Shown here one piece after another: positions 9,800 through 19,032 of a stretch of 64,000 nucleotides of DNA. A model generated the notes under the pieces. It searched no databases. It was not told where the DNA came from and was given only the letters and a program-made list of their open reading frames with translations. Position 1 is the stretch's first letter. Every line of letters begins with the position of its first letter. Made by a program: the position numbers and the translations under genes. Source of the DNA: Bacteroidota bacterium (GTDB lineage Bacteria; Bacteroidota; Bacteroidia; UBA4408); NCBI GenBank assembly GCA_016718805.1, contig JADKCP010000007.1, positions 39,793 to 103,792 of the forward strand. Reading direction: 5' to 3'.

Positions 9800-10450
9800 A
9801 TGGACTACAATACCGAGTTACCTCACTTAGTTATTTCTGAGTATGGACGAAATATTCAAAAAATGGTTGACCATGCGTTGAGCATTGCCGACCGAGAAGA
9901 ACGCAACAGAGTGGCACGTGCAATTATTGATGTGATGGGACAATTGAATCCACATTTGCGTGATGTGAATGACTTTAAACATAAACTGTGGGATCATTTA
10001 TTTATTATTTCAAAGTTTCAGTTGGATGTTGATTCTCCTTATCCTAAACCTTCGCGAGAAACTTTTGAAACTAAACCTGAAATGCTGAGTTATCCGAGTA
10101 ATCATATTCGTTACAAGCATTACGGAAAGAGCATTGAAAAGATGATTGCCAAAGCTAAAGATATGGAAGATGGAGATATGCGCAATGCCTTTGTAGAAGC
10201 TATCGCCAATCAAATGAAACGCTCCTATGTAAATTGGAATAAAGATTCTGTGAGCGATGATGTAATTACAGAACAACTGGGATTGCTTTCAAAAGGAGAA
10301 TTAAAACTGCGCGAAAATTTCCGTTTACAAGCCGGTGAGTTTATTGCTCCACGACCGCAAAACCAACAAAATAACAACAATAAAAAGCGCAAATTTCAGA
10401 ACAAGCAAAAAAACCGTAACAACGGTGGCGGCGATAAAAAGAAGTTCTAA
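9800..10450 (+). CDS. DUF4290 protein with basic C-terminal tail
   Basis: A 216-residue cytoplasmic protein of the Bacteroidota family DUF4290, recognised by its N-terminus (DYNTELPHLVISEYGRNIQ) and the segment around HLRDVNDFKHKLWDHLF. Residues 1-185 are predicted helical and appear to hold two related halves, each opening with a YG(R/K) motif (EYGRNIQKMV and HYGKSIEKMI). The final 30 residues are almost entirely K, N, Q, R and G, a composition typical of nucleic-acid-binding tails. No function is known for the family. It stands alone between adenine deaminase and the convergent M16 genes. Confidence 0.85.
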   Translation: MDYNTELPHLVISEYGRNIQKMVDHALSIADREERNRVARAIIDVMGQLNPHLRDVNDFKHKLWDHLFIISKFQLDVDSPYPKPSRETFETKPEMLSYPSNHIRYKHYGKSIEKMIAKAKDMEDGDMRNAFVEAIANQMKRSYVNWNKDSVSDDVITEQLGLLSKGELKLRENFRLQAGEFIAPRPQNQQNNNNKKRKFQNKQKNRNNGGGDKKKF

Positions 10451-10512
10451 TTTGCCTGTTACAAGAATACACTAGTGACAAATTTAGCTTACTTTTTTTA
10501 GATCAATAAAGC

Positions 10513-11799
10513 CTATTTTTTTCCAACTACCAATTCAATCAAATCCTTTTCTTGAAGGTAGGTTATTGCCAATTGCTGTAAACGTTCGGGGGTGATAGTT
10601 CTTATGGTATGCAGGTAATCATCAAAATAATCATAACCCAAACCATATTCTAAAATTGAATTAAATTTTTCCGACATAGCAAATGCACCATCTACACTTC
10701 TAACAAAAGTACCTAAGAGGTAATTTTTAACTAAGTCCAATTCTTCAACAGGAATAAGTTCTTCACGCATTTTTTTCAATTCAAAATAAATTTCCTGAAT
10801 CGCTGCAGCACATACATCCACTCCTACTTCGGTAGCAATAAAAAAATACCCTCCCTGTTGCAAACTTGCTACTGCGCTTCCTATTCCATAGGTATATCCC
10901 TTATCTTCACGAATATTGTTCATTAAGCGCGATCCAAAATATCCACCCAACACAGTATTCAATACTTGCATTCCAAAATAATCGGGATGAGTTCTATTAA
11001 AAAGTATTCGGCCAATGCGTATAGCCGATTGCACTGCATCTGCCTTTTCAATCAGGTGCGTTCGCTGATTTGTTGTAGTAAATTCAACTTGCCATTTAGG
11101 TACAGGATGTTCACTTTTCCAGCCATCTCCAAAAAGTTGATTCAGCAATTGCATGGTCTCATCCTTAACTAAACCTGACACAACAATTGAGCAATTTGAA
11201 GCAGTATAATGCTGCTTGTAAAACTGTTTAATGCTGTCTAGGTTCAAATTATCAAAGTGCTCAAGTTCCGTAATTACACCATAAGGATGCTGTTTACCGA
11301 AAACTAATTCATTAAAATGATGGCGTGCAAGCACCTCTACTTTTTGATTGTTTACAACTAATTTTTGCTTTGAATTTTGCTTATAAACCGCGAATTCCTT
11401 TTCAGGAAATTTTGCTTGTTTTAAAATTTCATTGAGTATGGGAAGCACATTCACCAAGTGCTTGTTTAATGAATAAAGTACAATGTGCGATTTATCTTTG
11501 GTGCAATTGCTTTCTAAAAAAGCTCCATAATAATCGAGTTGTTCGGCAATTTCGGCTGATGTAAACGAAGCTGTTCCTTCTTTAAGTAAACTATTTGTTG
11601 CATGCGCTACTTGAGGCATTGATTCAAATTTACTTCCAGCATCAAAAATCCATTCAATTTTAACCAGGTCTTGCGTTCCTGCATTGATGCTGTATGCATG
11701 AATGCCATTAGCGAAGACTGTTTTTTGAGCCTGGATTAAATTTATTTTATCAACTTGTATTATATCGGGAGCACTGTTTCTGTTTATCACTTTTTTCAA
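10513..11799 (-). CDS. M16 family peptidase, non-catalytic subunit
   Basis: A 428-residue protein with the M16 (insulinase/pitrilysin) fold: paired N- and C-terminal alpha-beta domains, including the conserved C-terminal motif NNIREDKGYTYGIGS. The zinc motif HxxEH is absent; the aligned stretch reads VAHATNSLLKEGT. It is therefore expected to be the inactive partner of the protein encoded just upstream, which has the zinc site. The gap between the two genes is 31 bp. Together they resemble the two-subunit arrangement of mitochondrial processing peptidase. Substrate unknown. Confidence 0.9.
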   Translation of the reverse strand: MKKVINRNSAPDIIQVDKINLIQAQKTVFANGIHAYSINAGTQDLVKIEWIFDAGSKFESMPQVAHATNSLLKEGTASFTSAEIAEQLDYYGAFLESNCTKDKSHIVLYSLNKHLVNVLPILNEILKQAKFPEKEFAVYKQNSKQKLVVNNQKVEVLARHHFNELVFGKQHPYGVITELEHFDNLNLDSIKQFYKQHYTASNCSIVVSGLVKDETMQLLNQLFGDGWKSEHPVPKWQVEFTTTNQRTHLIEKADAVQSAIRIGRILFNRTHPDYFGMQVLNTVLGGYFGSRLMNNIREDKGYTYGIGSAVASLQQGGYFFIATEVGVDVCAAAIQEIYFELKKMREELIPVEELDLVKNYLLGTFVRSVDGAFAMSEKFNSILEYGLGYDYFDDYLHTIRTITPERLQQLAITYLQEKDLIELVVGKK

Positions 11800-11830
11800 T
11801 TTAAATTCATTTAACTTTCAGTAGTAAAAA

Positions 11831-13066
11831 CTAGTTAGCCATGTAATATAAGGTAGAACAGTTTTCTTTCTGTACATATTTTGTGAGCACCTGTTGAATT
11901 TTTTCGGCACTAACTGCAAGGTATTTTTCGGTTTCTTGATTTATCAAATTCGCATCACCCATGAGCTCAAAAGTTGCCAGATTCATGGCCTTGTTTAAAA
12001 TATTCATTTCACTAAAAACCAAAATACTTTCGAGTTTGTTTTTAATCTTAGTGAGTTCGCGCTCTTCCAATAATTTCGATTTGAATTTATCGAGTTCCTC
12101 TTCAATTGCAGCTTCGGCAGCTTCCATTGCTACACCTTTCACTAATTTACCGGATATGATAAACAAGCCTTTGTCCATATCACCACTCATGTAAGCATTT
12201 ATTTCGCTAAACAACTGCTTGTTTTTTACCAGTTCTAAATACAGTCTTGCTGATTTTCCGTTTGACAAAATATCTGAAACCATGTCCATTGCATGGTAGT
12301 CTTCATCACCTCTTGCTCCTACATGATAGGCTTTATAAATGGCATCGAGCGGAACATCTCTTTGTACGGTTAATTTTCGTGCTTCTGTTTGTTGTGGTTC
12401 CTGCGGCAATTTTCGCGGTTTCACTTGAACGGGAGCTATAGGAGCAAACCATTTTTCGCTTAATTCCTTTGCTTTTTCAAATTCAATATTTCCGGCAATT
12501 ACCAGTATGGCATTAGTAGGATTATAATAGGTTTTAAAAAAGCCTTTCACATCTTCCATCTTTGCATTTTCAATATGGCTTATTTCCTTGCCTATTGTAT
12601 TCCACAAATAAGGATGCACTTTATAGGCAAGTGGTCGAAGAAGCAACCACACATCACCATAAGGTTGATTGTAGTAGCGTTGCTTAAATTCTTCGATTAC
12701 CACGTTTCGCTGCACCTCTAAACTTTTTTCAGAAAAAGCCAGACTGAGCATTCTATCTGACTCCAGCCAAAAAGCAGTTTCACAATTTTCGGCTGGAAGG
12801 GTTAAATAATAATTGGTAATATCGTTGGTAGTAAAAGCATTGTTTTCGCCACCGGCTCTTTGTAAAGGTTCATCGTAATTTGGAATATTTACAGAGCCGC
12901 CAAACATCAAGTGTTCAAACAAGTGAGCGAATCCTGTTTTATCAGGCTCCTCATCGCGTGCACCAACATCGTACAACACATTTAAACATACCAAAGGTGT
13001 GGAAGTATCGTGATGATGTAAAACTCTTAGACCATTTTGAAGGACAAATTTCTTATAATTAATCAT
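11831..13066 (-). CDS. M16 family zinc peptidase, catalytic subunit
   Basis: A 411-residue M16 peptidase. The inverted zinc motif HLFEH lies at 48-52, and the third ligand is E125 or E126 in VVIEEFKQRYY. The N-terminus (KFVLQNGLRVLHHHD) is typical of the family and lacks a signal peptide, so a cytoplasmic or membrane-associated site is likely. It is the first gene of a pair with the HxxEH-less homologue; the adjacent order active-inactive suggests a heterodimer. The substrate cannot be told from sequence. Confidence 0.92.
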   Translation of the reverse strand: MINYKKFVLQNGLRVLHHHDTSTPLVCLNVLYDVGARDEEPDKTGFAHLFEHLMFGGSVNIPNYDEPLQRAGGENNAFTTNDITNYYLTLPAENCETAFWLESDRMLSLAFSEKSLEVQRNVVIEEFKQRYYNQPYGDVWLLLRPLAYKVHPYLWNTIGKEISHIENAKMEDVKGFFKTYYNPTNAILVIAGNIEFEKAKELSEKWFAPIAPVQVKPRKLPQEPQQTEARKLTVQRDVPLDAIYKAYHVGARGDEDYHAMDMVSDILSNGKSARLYLELVKNKQLFSEINAYMSGDMDKGLFIISGKLVKGVAMEAAEAAIEEELDKFKSKLLEERELTKIKNKLESILVFSEMNILNKAMNLATFELMGDANLINQETEKYLAVSAEKIQQVLTKYVQKENCSTLYYMAN

Positions 13067-13166
13067 GCTATGTGTAAAGGACTTTTAGTAGTAATATTCA
13101 TAACTAGGCAATCGTAAATATTGCTGTAAGCAGTATTTAGTGGATTGCGAAAGTACTAAGAATTGC

Positions 13167-13463
13167 TTATTGCTCGGTAGTAGATTCGGCAGCTCTTGCT
13201 TCAATTTCAAATTTATTGTTGTAGTAACCATGAATCAACGATTCCCAGCAGTATAGCAATAGAAAACGCAAAAAACCATATTTGCGAAACTGAGCCACAT
13301 GGCATAATTCATGGGCCAGGTGTTTCTTGTCGTTTAAAAAATGTTCCCGTTTAATGTTCCACAAATAAATGGTAGATCCTAACACGATTGCAACATTCGG
13401 ATTACCCAAGTAAAAAGCAGCAAATCGGGCTCTTTTGGAAGCTTCCTTAACCGTGAACTGCAT
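13167..13463 (-). CDS. Small HExxH putative metallopeptidase (DUF4157-like)
   Basis: A 98-residue protein with a zinc-binding HELCH motif at 51-55, preceded by a beta-rich segment and followed by a hydrophobic stretch (about 64-78) and acidic residues (E86, E88, E92) that could give the third ligand. It resembles the short DUF4157 proteins of Bacteroidota. It has no signal peptide and is far smaller than typical secreted metalloproteases. It lies between PhoH and the M16 pair on the same strand, 32 bp after phoH. Its proteolytic activity is unproven. Confidence 0.75.
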   Translation of the reverse strand: MQFTVKEASKRARFAAFYLGNPNVAIVLGSTIYLWNIKREHFLNDKKHLAHELCHVAQFRKYGFLRFLLLYCWESLIHGYYNNKFEIEARAAESTTEQ

Positions 13464-13495
13464 GCTTTAATAAACAATAAACATCATCCAACAAT

Positions 13496-14824
13496 TTAAA
13501 GCATTGAACTAGCAAGATTTGCTAACTCACTTCGTTCTCCGCGTTCGAGCGTCATGTGTGCATACAATTTGTTGTTGCTCATTTTATCAATCAAATAAGA
13601 TAATCCATTACTGTGTGTATCAAGATAAGGAGTATCAATTTGAAAAATATCGCCTGTAAATACAATTTTAGTGTTTTCGCCTGCGCGCGTTATGATGGTT
13701 TTAATTTCGTGAGGTGTTAAGTTTTGCGCTTCATCAATAATGAAAAATATATTCGACAAACTTCTTCCTCGAATATAGGCCAAAGGTGTAATGTGCAGCT
13801 TTTCCTTTTCAACCATTTCGCTAATTTTTTGATGCTCGCGATCGGTTTCCTTGTATTGACTTTGAATAAATTTAAGGTTATCCCACAGCGGTTCCATGTA
13901 AGGATTTATTTTAGATTTTATATCTCCCGGAAGGTAACCGATGTCTTTATTACTAAGTGGAACTATAGGACGAGCCAAATATATTTGATGAAAATTCATT
14001 TTTTGCGCCATAGCCCCTGCTAATGCCAGTAAGGTTTTGCCGGTACCTGCAACACCTTGTATGGTTACGAGCAATACATTTGGATTCATAATAGCATGCA
14101 TGGCAAATGTTTGCTCCACATTGCGGGCCTTAATTCCATATGCCGATTCCTTGTTTACTTTTTCAATGAGCTCTGTTTCGGGATTGTAGTAGGCAAGTGC
14201 TGAAGTATCGCCAAACTTCAGTGTGTAATAATGATTGGCAATAGGATTTTTTAATTTAATGGCTGATGGTTTGCAAAATCCTTGTTGGTAAATAGCATTG
14301 ATTGCTGCTACAGGAACATCTTCAATTAGGGTGTTTCCTTTATAAAGTAAATCAATGTCTTTTATTTTCCCGGTTAAGAAATCTTCTGCAAATAGTTTTA
14401 ACGATTTAGCTTTGAGTCGCAGGTTGATGTCTTTAGAAACCAATATTACCTCTCGATTCGGGAATTCGGACTTAAGATGCAAGGCAGCATTTAAAATATT
14501 GTGGTCGGCTTTTTTCTCACCAAAAATTTTGTTGGCATCGAGTTCATTGCGTTCATCCATCAACACCTTAAACTTACCACGGGTAGGACCATTTATAGGA
14601 ATCCAATCGTTGAGCAGGTATTTTTTTGAAAGTTCATCGAGACTACGAATAAACTCTCGTGCTTCAAAATTAATAACGTCGTTTCCTTTTTTAAAGCGGT
14701 CGACTTCTTCAAGAACAGTAATGGGTATTGCAACATCGTGTTCTTTAAAACTGTAAAATGCATTGTGGTCAAACAAAAGTACGGATGTGTCGAGCACAAA
14801 AATTTTTTTCTCTTTTTTTGCCAT
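13496..14824 (-). CDS. phoH: PhoH2-type PIN-ATPase (RNA helicase/ribonuclease)
   Basis: A 442-residue cytoplasmic protein fusing an N-terminal PIN nuclease domain to a PhoH ATPase. PIN acidic residues are visible at D12 (FVLDTSV), D107 and D132. The ATPase has Walker A GVAGTGKT at 257-264 and Walker B FFIIDEAQ at 360-367, followed by FTGDIFQID. PhoH2 proteins are reported to couple ATP-driven RNA unwinding to cleavage. The length is normal. It is the first gene of a run that continues with the small HExxH protein and the M16 pair, with a 278-bp gap upstream. Confidence 0.93.
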   Translation of the reverse strand: MAKKEKKIFVLDTSVLLFDHNAFYSFKEHDVAIPITVLEEVDRFKKGNDVINFEAREFIRSLDELSKKYLLNDWIPINGPTRGKFKVLMDERNELDANKIFGEKKADHNILNAALHLKSEFPNREVILVSKDINLRLKAKSLKLFAEDFLTGKIKDIDLLYKGNTLIEDVPVAAINAIYQQGFCKPSAIKLKNPIANHYYTLKFGDTSALAYYNPETELIEKVNKESAYGIKARNVEQTFAMHAIMNPNVLLVTIQGVAGTGKTLLALAGAMAQKMNFHQIYLARPIVPLSNKDIGYLPGDIKSKINPYMEPLWDNLKFIQSQYKETDREHQKISEMVEKEKLHITPLAYIRGRSLSNIFFIIDEAQNLTPHEIKTIITRAGENTKIVFTGDIFQIDTPYLDTHSNGLSYLIDKMSNNKLYAHMTLERGERSELANLASSML

Positions 14825-15102
14825 GAGTATACTATTTTAGTTTATCAGTCAACAGCTTGTCAATGAACGTTTGTGAAGGTTTTTCCTTGTTACTGCCATT
14901 CGTTTCAATTAAATTGAACCATTAACCTATGTCAAACTTAACGGTAAAATATTTTAAGAATTTAAGACAGAATGTGTTTTTACAAACAAAGTTATTCACC
15001 GGAGAAAAAATGGAACTAACTTCGAAAGTTCAGGTCGAAAAAATTGTATTTAGAAGGTGTGTAAGATGTTATGCAAAAAAAACTAAGAAGTTAAATTAAT
15101 CC

Positions 15103-15513
15103 TTACTCACACTCACAGCCAACATCGTCTTTCTTTCCCAAATCAATGGCTGTAATTACTTTGGTCGTGCTATCGCATTCGGCAAACACAATGCGAACTT
15201 GTTGCCCGTCGGCAGTGTTGCCTTCTAAAGCGTATGATGGACAAGGCTTATCGTGTACTTGACTTTTATCGTAATTAATTTCTCCGTTCTTTAATATTTC
15301 CAACACTTCGCTTTCGCTGATACTGCGACATTGCATGCGGCATTGAGCATGTTTGGTGTACTGCAATTGTTTACTTTGTAGCTTCCCGTGAATAACTTCT
15401 GAAGGTGATTTATAAACATTTCTTTCTTTAAAAACAAAAAAATACATGATGATGCTGCCTAATACAACACCCATTAAAAACAACCTTATTCGCTTGGCAT
15501 TCGTCATATTCAA
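15103..15513 (-). CDS. DUF4258 domain protein with N-terminal membrane anchor
   Basis: A 136-residue protein with one hydrophobic helix (about 9-26) and a C-terminal DUF4258-like domain, recognised by YTKHAQCRMQCRSISESEV followed by VLEILKNGEI and a QVRIVFAECD strand. DUF4258 is related to RelE-like toxin folds in some lineages, but here the domain is membrane-anchored and has no antitoxin partner, so a toxin role is unlikely. It is cysteine-rich near the end (CECE). It follows the alanine-dehydrogenase-like gene by 55 bp on the same strand and may share its transcript. Confidence 0.7.
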   Translation of the reverse strand: MNMTNAKRIRLFLMGVVLGSIIMYFFVFKERNVYKSPSEVIHGKLQSKQLQYTKHAQCRMQCRSISESEVLEILKNGEINYDKSQVHDKPCPSYALEGNTADGQQVRIVFAECDSTTKVITAIDLGKKDDVGCECE

Positions 15514-15568
15514 TAAATTAATTCACAAGTTTTTTACCTGCGATTGATAACTATTTTTACTTAAAAAA

Positions 15569-16789
15569 TTAAATTACTGCCATCAATAAGTCTATGTCCT
15601 TATAGGGCAAATGATAGGTTTCACCTAAAAAGCGGTTGGTAAGTATGCCACTGTAAACATACACTCCATGACGCACCCCGCTATCGCGACGTAACATATT
15701 ATCAATACCACCTTCCTCACCAATGCTCAACAGTATTGGTGCAAATATATTGCTGAGTGCATAAGAAGCAGTACGTGAAACTCGAGAAGCTATATTCGGC
15801 ACACAATAATGTATCACGCCATGTTTGCGGAATACAGGATGTGTGTGATTCGTAATTTCAGATGTTTCAAACACTCCCCCTTGATCAATACTAATATCAA
15901 TAAGTACCGCTCCATACTTCATTTCCATCACCATTTCTTCGGTAACTACACAGGGAGTTCGACCATGTGGTGCGCGTATGGCTCCAATAACCACATCGGC
16001 GGTTTTTAATGCTTTGCTCACTACTTTAGGTTGCAGCAAACTGGTAAAAACACGCATACCTAAATCACTTTGTAAACGTCGAAGGCGGTAAACAGAATTA
16101 TCAAAAATCTTCACCGAAGCTCCCAATCCCAATGCTGCACGAGTCGCAAATTCGCCAACAGTGCCGGCTCCTAAAATAACAACATCGGTTGGCGAAACAC
16201 CCGTGATTCCACCAAACATTGAACCTTGGCCTATGCTCAAATTACTTAAGTACTCGGCTGCAATCAATATGGAAGTATTCCCGGCAATTTCGCTCATGGC
16301 GCGTATTATCGGATAAATTCCATCACGGTCTTTAATGTAATCGTAAGCAATAGCTGTTACTTTTTTATCAATTAATTGCTTCACATAATTTGCCGGTTGA
16401 ACTGCGAATTGCAAGGCCGATATTAAGGTTTGCTTGCGCTGCATCATGTCAATTTCGGCAGGCGAAGGAGGAGCAACTTTTAAAACTATATCGGCTTTGT
16501 ACACCTCTTCAGGGCTATATACAATTTGAGCTCCAGCTTCGCTATAATCCTTATCGGCAAAATTAGCTGCTTTACCCGAATTAGTTTCAATCACTACTTG
16601 ATGACCGTTGTTTACCAATAAGGCAACGGCATCGGGCACCAGGGCAATTCGATTTTCTTGAAATGAAATTTCTTTGGGAATTCCTATGTAAAGTTGACCT
16701 TTTTTACGGCCAACTTCAAGCATTTCTTCCTGAGGCATCAGGCCACCTTGCTTTTGCAGGCTCAATAACACATCTTTTGATGTTATCAT
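15569..16789 (-). CDS. ald: Alanine dehydrogenase-like NAD-dependent enzyme
   Basis: A 406-residue protein of the alanine dehydrogenase / PntA family. It has an unusual 30-residue N-terminal extension before the family start (YIGIPKEISFQENRIAL), a NAD-binding GAGTVGEFATRAALG motif and DISIDQGG. By alignment from memory with Mycobacterium Ald, R15 (ENRIAL), K75 (VLKVAPP) and D270 (SIDQGG) are kept, but catalytic H96 appears as Gln (LQFAV in place of LHLAA). The reaction would be reversible alanine to pyruvate plus ammonia, but the missing His leaves the substrate open. It lies downstream of porX-tsaE and has its own promoter. Confidence 0.82.
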   Translation of the reverse strand: MITSKDVLLSLQKQGGLMPQEEMLEVGRKKGQLYIGIPKEISFQENRIALVPDAVALLVNNGHQVVIETNSGKAANFADKDYSEAGAQIVYSPEEVYKADIVLKVAPPSPAEIDMMQRKQTLISALQFAVQPANYVKQLIDKKVTAIAYDYIKDRDGIYPIIRAMSEIAGNTSILIAAEYLSNLSIGQGSMFGGITGVSPTDVVILGAGTVGEFATRAALGLGASVKIFDNSVYRLRRLQSDLGMRVFTSLLQPKVVSKALKTADVVIGAIRAPHGRTPCVVTEEMVMEMKYGAVLIDISIDQGGVFETSEITNHTHPVFRKHGVIHYCVPNIASRVSRTASYALSNIFAPILLSIGEEGGIDNMLRRDSGVRHGVYVYSGILTNRFLGETYHLPYKDIDLLMAVI

Positions 16790-16814
16790 AATTTGTTTAA
16801 CGGAATCGTTTCTA

Positions 16815-16845
16815 CAAATTTAAAATTAAATTAAAGTGAAAACAA
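16815..16845 (-). promoter_or_regulatory. Promoter for the alanine dehydrogenase-like gene
   Basis: On the minus strand the -7 element TAAATTTG (16822-16815) and -33 TTG (16845-16843) are 20 nt apart, a good match to the Bacteroidota consensus. The start would be near 16808, giving a leader of about 19 nt. Confidence 0.6.
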
Positions 16846-16961
16846 TATTTTTTTAGTAGAGTTCTTCATATTAAAAACAATTTGTTTTTTAAAGAAGTAG
16901 CATCAACAAAATACCAGCAAAAAAGCCACTTCCAACCTCTTTGAAACAAGCATTTTGCTAC

Positions 16962-17378
16962 TTATTCAAGTTTAAGACTAATCTCTCGCTCACCATCTGT
17001 AACTTGTATAGTTATCGATATGCAATCGGTAGGCAAAAGACTTTGAATTTTTTCGGGCCATTCGATAAGGCAATAATTTCCACTATAAAAATATTCTTCA
17101 CAGCCCATGTCGAGTGCTTCTGTTTCTTTGTTCAAGCGATAAAAATCGAAATGATAAATGTGCTTTTCGTCACCGTATTTATAGTCATTCACCAGCGAAA
17201 AGGTTGGACTTGAAACAGTATCCTTACTCCCCAAAGCTTTGCAAATAGCTTTTATTAAAGTGGTTTTACCCGCTCCCATTTCGCCATAAAATGCAATTAC
17301 TTTGTGCTCAGCAAACAATGAAACAAGGTGCTTAGCAAGCAACTCTAAATCGGCTAGGGAGGTTGCTACAAGTTTCAT
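16962..17378 (-). CDS. tsaE: tRNA threonylcarbamoyladenosine ATPase subunit TsaE
   Basis: A 138-residue cytoplasmic P-loop ATPase required with TsaB, TsaC and TsaD for making t6A37 on ANN-decoding tRNAs. The Walker A motif GEMGAGKTT is at 32-40, followed by SSPTFSLVNDY and HFDFYRL, both typical of TsaE, and a late IEWPE motif. Length is normal. The start is one base after the porX stop, so translation and transcription of the two are probably linked. Confidence 0.95.
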   Translation of the reverse strand: MKLVATSLADLELLAKHLVSLFAEHKVIAFYGEMGAGKTTLIKAICKALGSKDTVSSPTFSLVNDYKYGDEKHIYHFDFYRLNKETEALDMGCEEYFYSGNYCLIEWPEKIQSLLPTDCISITIQVTDGEREISLKLE

Positions 17379-17379
17379 A

Positions 17380-18933
17380 CTACTTACTACTCATGGTAAT
17401 TACGGGTATCAGCATTTCTTCGAGTGAAACACCACCGTGTTGAAAGGTATTGCGGTAATAGCTTACGTAATGGTTGTAATTGTTGGGATAAGCAAAAAAC
17501 TTATCTTCTTTTGCAAAAACATAGGCAGAACTAACGTGCAATTTTGGCAAATAGGCATCGGCGGGATTACGGACTTCAAATACATCTTTCTTTACATAAT
17601 CTAAACTTTTGCCTTGCTTGTAACGCAGATTGGTATTGGTATTTCTATCGCCAACTAATTTAGAAGGTTCCTTCACCAACACTGTTCCATGATCGGTAGT
17701 TAGCACCACTTTGCATTTTTTTTCAGAAATCAATTTCAAAGCTTCCAACAAAGGAGAATGTTCAAACCAACTTTGTGTGATTGAGCGATAGGCCGATTCG
17801 TCGCTCGCTAATTCGCGTATAACCTCCATTTCGGTGCGGGCATGCGAGAGCATATCTACAAAGTTATAGACAATAACATTTAATTTATTTGTCATAAGAT
17901 TGGGAATACTTTCCACCAAACGCTTCCCGGCAGCAACGTTGGTAACTTTGGTGTAGGAGTATTTTACATTTTTCCCCAATCGTTTTAGTTGATCCGCCAA
18001 AAATTCGGCTTCATGTAAATTCTTTCCACCCTCATCCTCATCGTTTGACCATAGATTAGGAAACTTCTTTTCTATTTCAGAGGGCATCAATCCCGCAAAA
18101 ATTGCATTGCGCGAATATTGCGTGGCTGTTGGTAAAATACCGCAATACATTTCTTCTTCCTCAATCCTAAAATATTCGGCAAATACATGTTGAATTACCT
18201 TCCATTGATCAAATCTCAAATTATCAATTAGTACCATAAATACCGGCAAATCCTTATCGAGGTGATTGGCCACTTTATTTTTAAACAAGGTATGCGATAA
18301 TAAAGGAGCTTTTTCTTTGCTGTTGTGTAACCAACTTAGGTAATTGCTTTCAACAAATTTAAAAAACTGCTGATTGGCTTCAGTCTTCTGCATTTGCAAC
18401 ACCTCTGACATTCCACTGTCCTTTGACTTTTCGAGTTCGAGCTCCCAAAAAATCAACTTTTGATACACCTCTTTCCACTCATCAAAATTAAGTTTATCAC
18501 TCAAGGTGATTCCAATATTTCTAAAATCTTGTTGGTAGGCAGAAGTAGTTTTTTCGCTGATAAGGCGCTTGTTATCGAGATTTTTTTTGATGCTCAATAA
18601 AATTTGATTGGGATTCACCGGTTTAATTAAATAATCCGATATTTTTGAACCTATGGCATCTTCCATAATGCTCTCTTCCTCGCTTTTGGTAATCATTACA
18701 ACAGGTAAATCGTTGCGCAAATTTTTAATTTTTGCGAGTGTTTCGATGCCTGAAATTCCTGGCATATTTTCGTCTAGCAACACCAAATCTACCTGTTGCT
18801 GCTTAATAATATCAATGGCTTCATCGCCATTTGTAGTAGTTATGAGCTCATAGCCTTTCTCTTTTAAAAAAAGAATGTGCGGCTTCAGTAAATCAATCTC
18901 GTCATCAGCCCATAAAATAGTTATTTTTGCCAT
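17380..18933 (-). CDS. porX: PorX: response regulator with PglZ phosphatase domain (T9SS regulator)
   Basis: A 517-residue protein with a CheY-like receiver (1-120) and a PglZ/alkaline-phosphatase-superfamily domain (about 200-517), the exact layout of PorX. Receiver residues: D10, D11, phosphoacceptor D54 (LLDENMP), T82 and K104. The second domain shows the metal and nucleophile motifs IDNLRFDQW, PTATQYSRN, DMLSHAR, TTDHG and QHGG. PorX with sensor PorY controls expression of T9SS genes, and its phosphatase domain is reported to cleave oligonucleotides. No DNA-binding domain is present. The partner kinase is not in this window. Several T9SS cargo genes here are plausible beneficiaries of the system. 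Confidence 0.93.
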   Translation of the reverse strand: MAKITILWADDEIDLLKPHILFLKEKGYELITTTNGDEAIDIIKQQQVDLVLLDENMPGISGIETLAKIKNLRNDLPVVMITKSEEESIMEDAIGSKISDYLIKPVNPNQILLSIKKNLDNKRLISEKTTSAYQQDFRNIGITLSDKLNFDEWKEVYQKLIFWELELEKSKDSGMSEVLQMQKTEANQQFFKFVESNYLSWLHNSKEKAPLLSHTLFKNKVANHLDKDLPVFMVLIDNLRFDQWKVIQHVFAEYFRIEEEEMYCGILPTATQYSRNAIFAGLMPSEIEKKFPNLWSNDEDEGGKNLHEAEFLADQLKRLGKNVKYSYTKVTNVAAGKRLVESIPNLMTNKLNVIVYNFVDMLSHARTEMEVIRELASDESAYRSITQSWFEHSPLLEALKLISEKKCKVVLTTDHGTVLVKEPSKLVGDRNTNTNLRYKQGKSLDYVKKDVFEVRNPADAYLPKLHVSSAYVFAKEDKFFAYPNNYNHYVSYYRNTFQHGGVSLEEMLIPVITMSSK

Positions 18934-19032
18934 CCTGAGGTTTATAATATTTTGTTGTAAGAAGCCTTTACTACTGTAAAAAGCTTAAATCCATTATATT
19001 TTTGTCGAAATTAAACATTTAATATACACCAC

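Noticed and set aside
14355..14756. 133-codon plus-strand ORF
   Set aside because: Lies wholly opposite phoH, which has clear PIN and Walker motifs; it is a reverse-strand shadow.
15103..15513. RelE-like toxin of a toxin-antitoxin pair
   Set aside because: The DUF4258-like protein has a membrane helix and no adjacent small antitoxin gene.
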